From Clavelina lepadiformis (lineage: Eukaryota > Chordata > Ascidiacea > Aplousobranchia > Clavelinidae): a stretch of 64,000 nt of DNA. Positions 63,422 through 64,000 of the stretch are shown one piece after another. The stretch's first letter is position 1. The number at the start of each line of letters is the position of its first letter. The notes beneath the pieces were generated by a model. That model did not search any database. It was not told the origin of the DNA and was given only the letters and a program-made list of their open reading frames with translations. Position numbers and translations under genes: made by a program. The stretch lies in NCBI RefSeq assembly GCF_947623445.1, contig NC_135241.1:22570501-22634500 (forward strand), read 5' to 3'.

Positions 63422-64000
63422 AAGGGCCTGTAGGCCCATCTGAAGCCCTATCTAAAACAATGCAAAGTACAATTTTTCAATTTGAATTTGCTTCTAAACA
63501 AGCCCGGTCACCTCGCTGAGTTTTTGTATCCGCCGAGATGTAGGACAAAAGGACTTAATGCAGTATTTTGAGAAAATTCTCGTATCTGGAATTCTCGCAC
63601 CAAATGCTTCAACTTTTTAACAACTTTTTTTCTTGTATTTTTCCAAAAAATCAGCCAAAAAGCCTTAACTTTGAACCAACACAAAACGTCAACTTTAGCC
63701 TGAACCTACACTCCGCACACGCCATAACAACAGCAAACTTTCACAGATTAAGGTCACGTGCATGCGCACTGGACCGGAATCATTTATAGTTTTTATATAG
63801 TGACGTCTTGCATGCGACCTTCGTCACAATCCCCGGGTTGCCGTTTTAAAACTGCTGAAAATGGTACTACAGGCCCTATAGCGAGAATAGCTCGTTGTAG
63901 CCGTCGGGCCGACAACTACGTACGTGCTATCTGGGTTGTAAGATTAAGGATCAGCATCAACTCGTTTTCAATTACTTCCCCGCTACCTGGCATTTTTTTT
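63422..64000. repeat. Tandem unit 10, start only
   Basis: The array continues past the right edge. The visible part is the truncated inverted-repeat element (63422-63935) and the first bases after it, matching unit 9. Confidence 0.9.

Noticed and set aside
17071-64000. Satellite or centromeric array
   Set aside because: Units are long, hold intact multi-exon genes and distinct transposon insertions, and so are a segmental gene duplication rather than satellite DNA.

Overview
The window is animal (eukaryotic) DNA: AT-rich, with small exons separated by short GT-AG introns, no operon-like bacterial spacing, and several DNA transposons. The compact introns and the gene content suggest an invertebrate deuterostome, possibly a tunicate; that placement is inference and moderately uncertain. 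All host genes found lie on the minus strand. | Region 1 (1-8733): one multi-exon gene at 1585-7568. Hand splicing gives 17 phase-compatible exons that begin with a PCF11-type CID domain (binds the RNA polymerase II C-terminal tail), run through an acidic low-complexity linker into a BTB/POZ domain, and end in C2H2 zinc fingers. Two alternative last exons carry different fingers. The CID-BTB-zinc finger order is one I do not know from any described family. The flanks (1-1584 and 7569-8733) show nothing else I can support. | Region 2 (8734-17070): the first unit of a tandem duplication. It holds a complete six-exon gene for a type II membrane glycosyltransferase of the MGAT4 (GnT-IV, GT54) family, 369 residues, with a signal anchor and an EDD metal-binding motif but no C-terminal lectin domain. 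This unit also carries a decayed 2.06 kb DNA transposon and a complete inverted-repeat element. | Region 3 (17071-64000): eight more units and the start of a tenth, head to tail, with periods of 5655-5665 bp (6217 bp in unit 8 because of an insertion). Each of units 2-9 has the five catalytic-domain exons of the MGAT4-like gene with open frames and correct splice sites, but the signal-anchor exon is absent. Its place is taken by the same 289 bp spacer in every unit. A 790 bp TA-flanked miniature transposon sits in every amplified unit and has a clean empty site in unit 1. A 554 bp piggyBac-like miniature element lies only in unit 8. The array runs off the right edge. | Order of events (inference): duplication of a gene plus promoter; insertion of the TA element and loss of the anchor exon in one copy; local amplification of that copy; patchwork exchange between units; then the private insertions in units 1 and 8. 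Functionally the window is a nuclear-factor-type gene beside an expanding family of Golgi-type glycosyltransferase copies, most of which may be soluble, mis-targeted or dependent on an unseen first exon.
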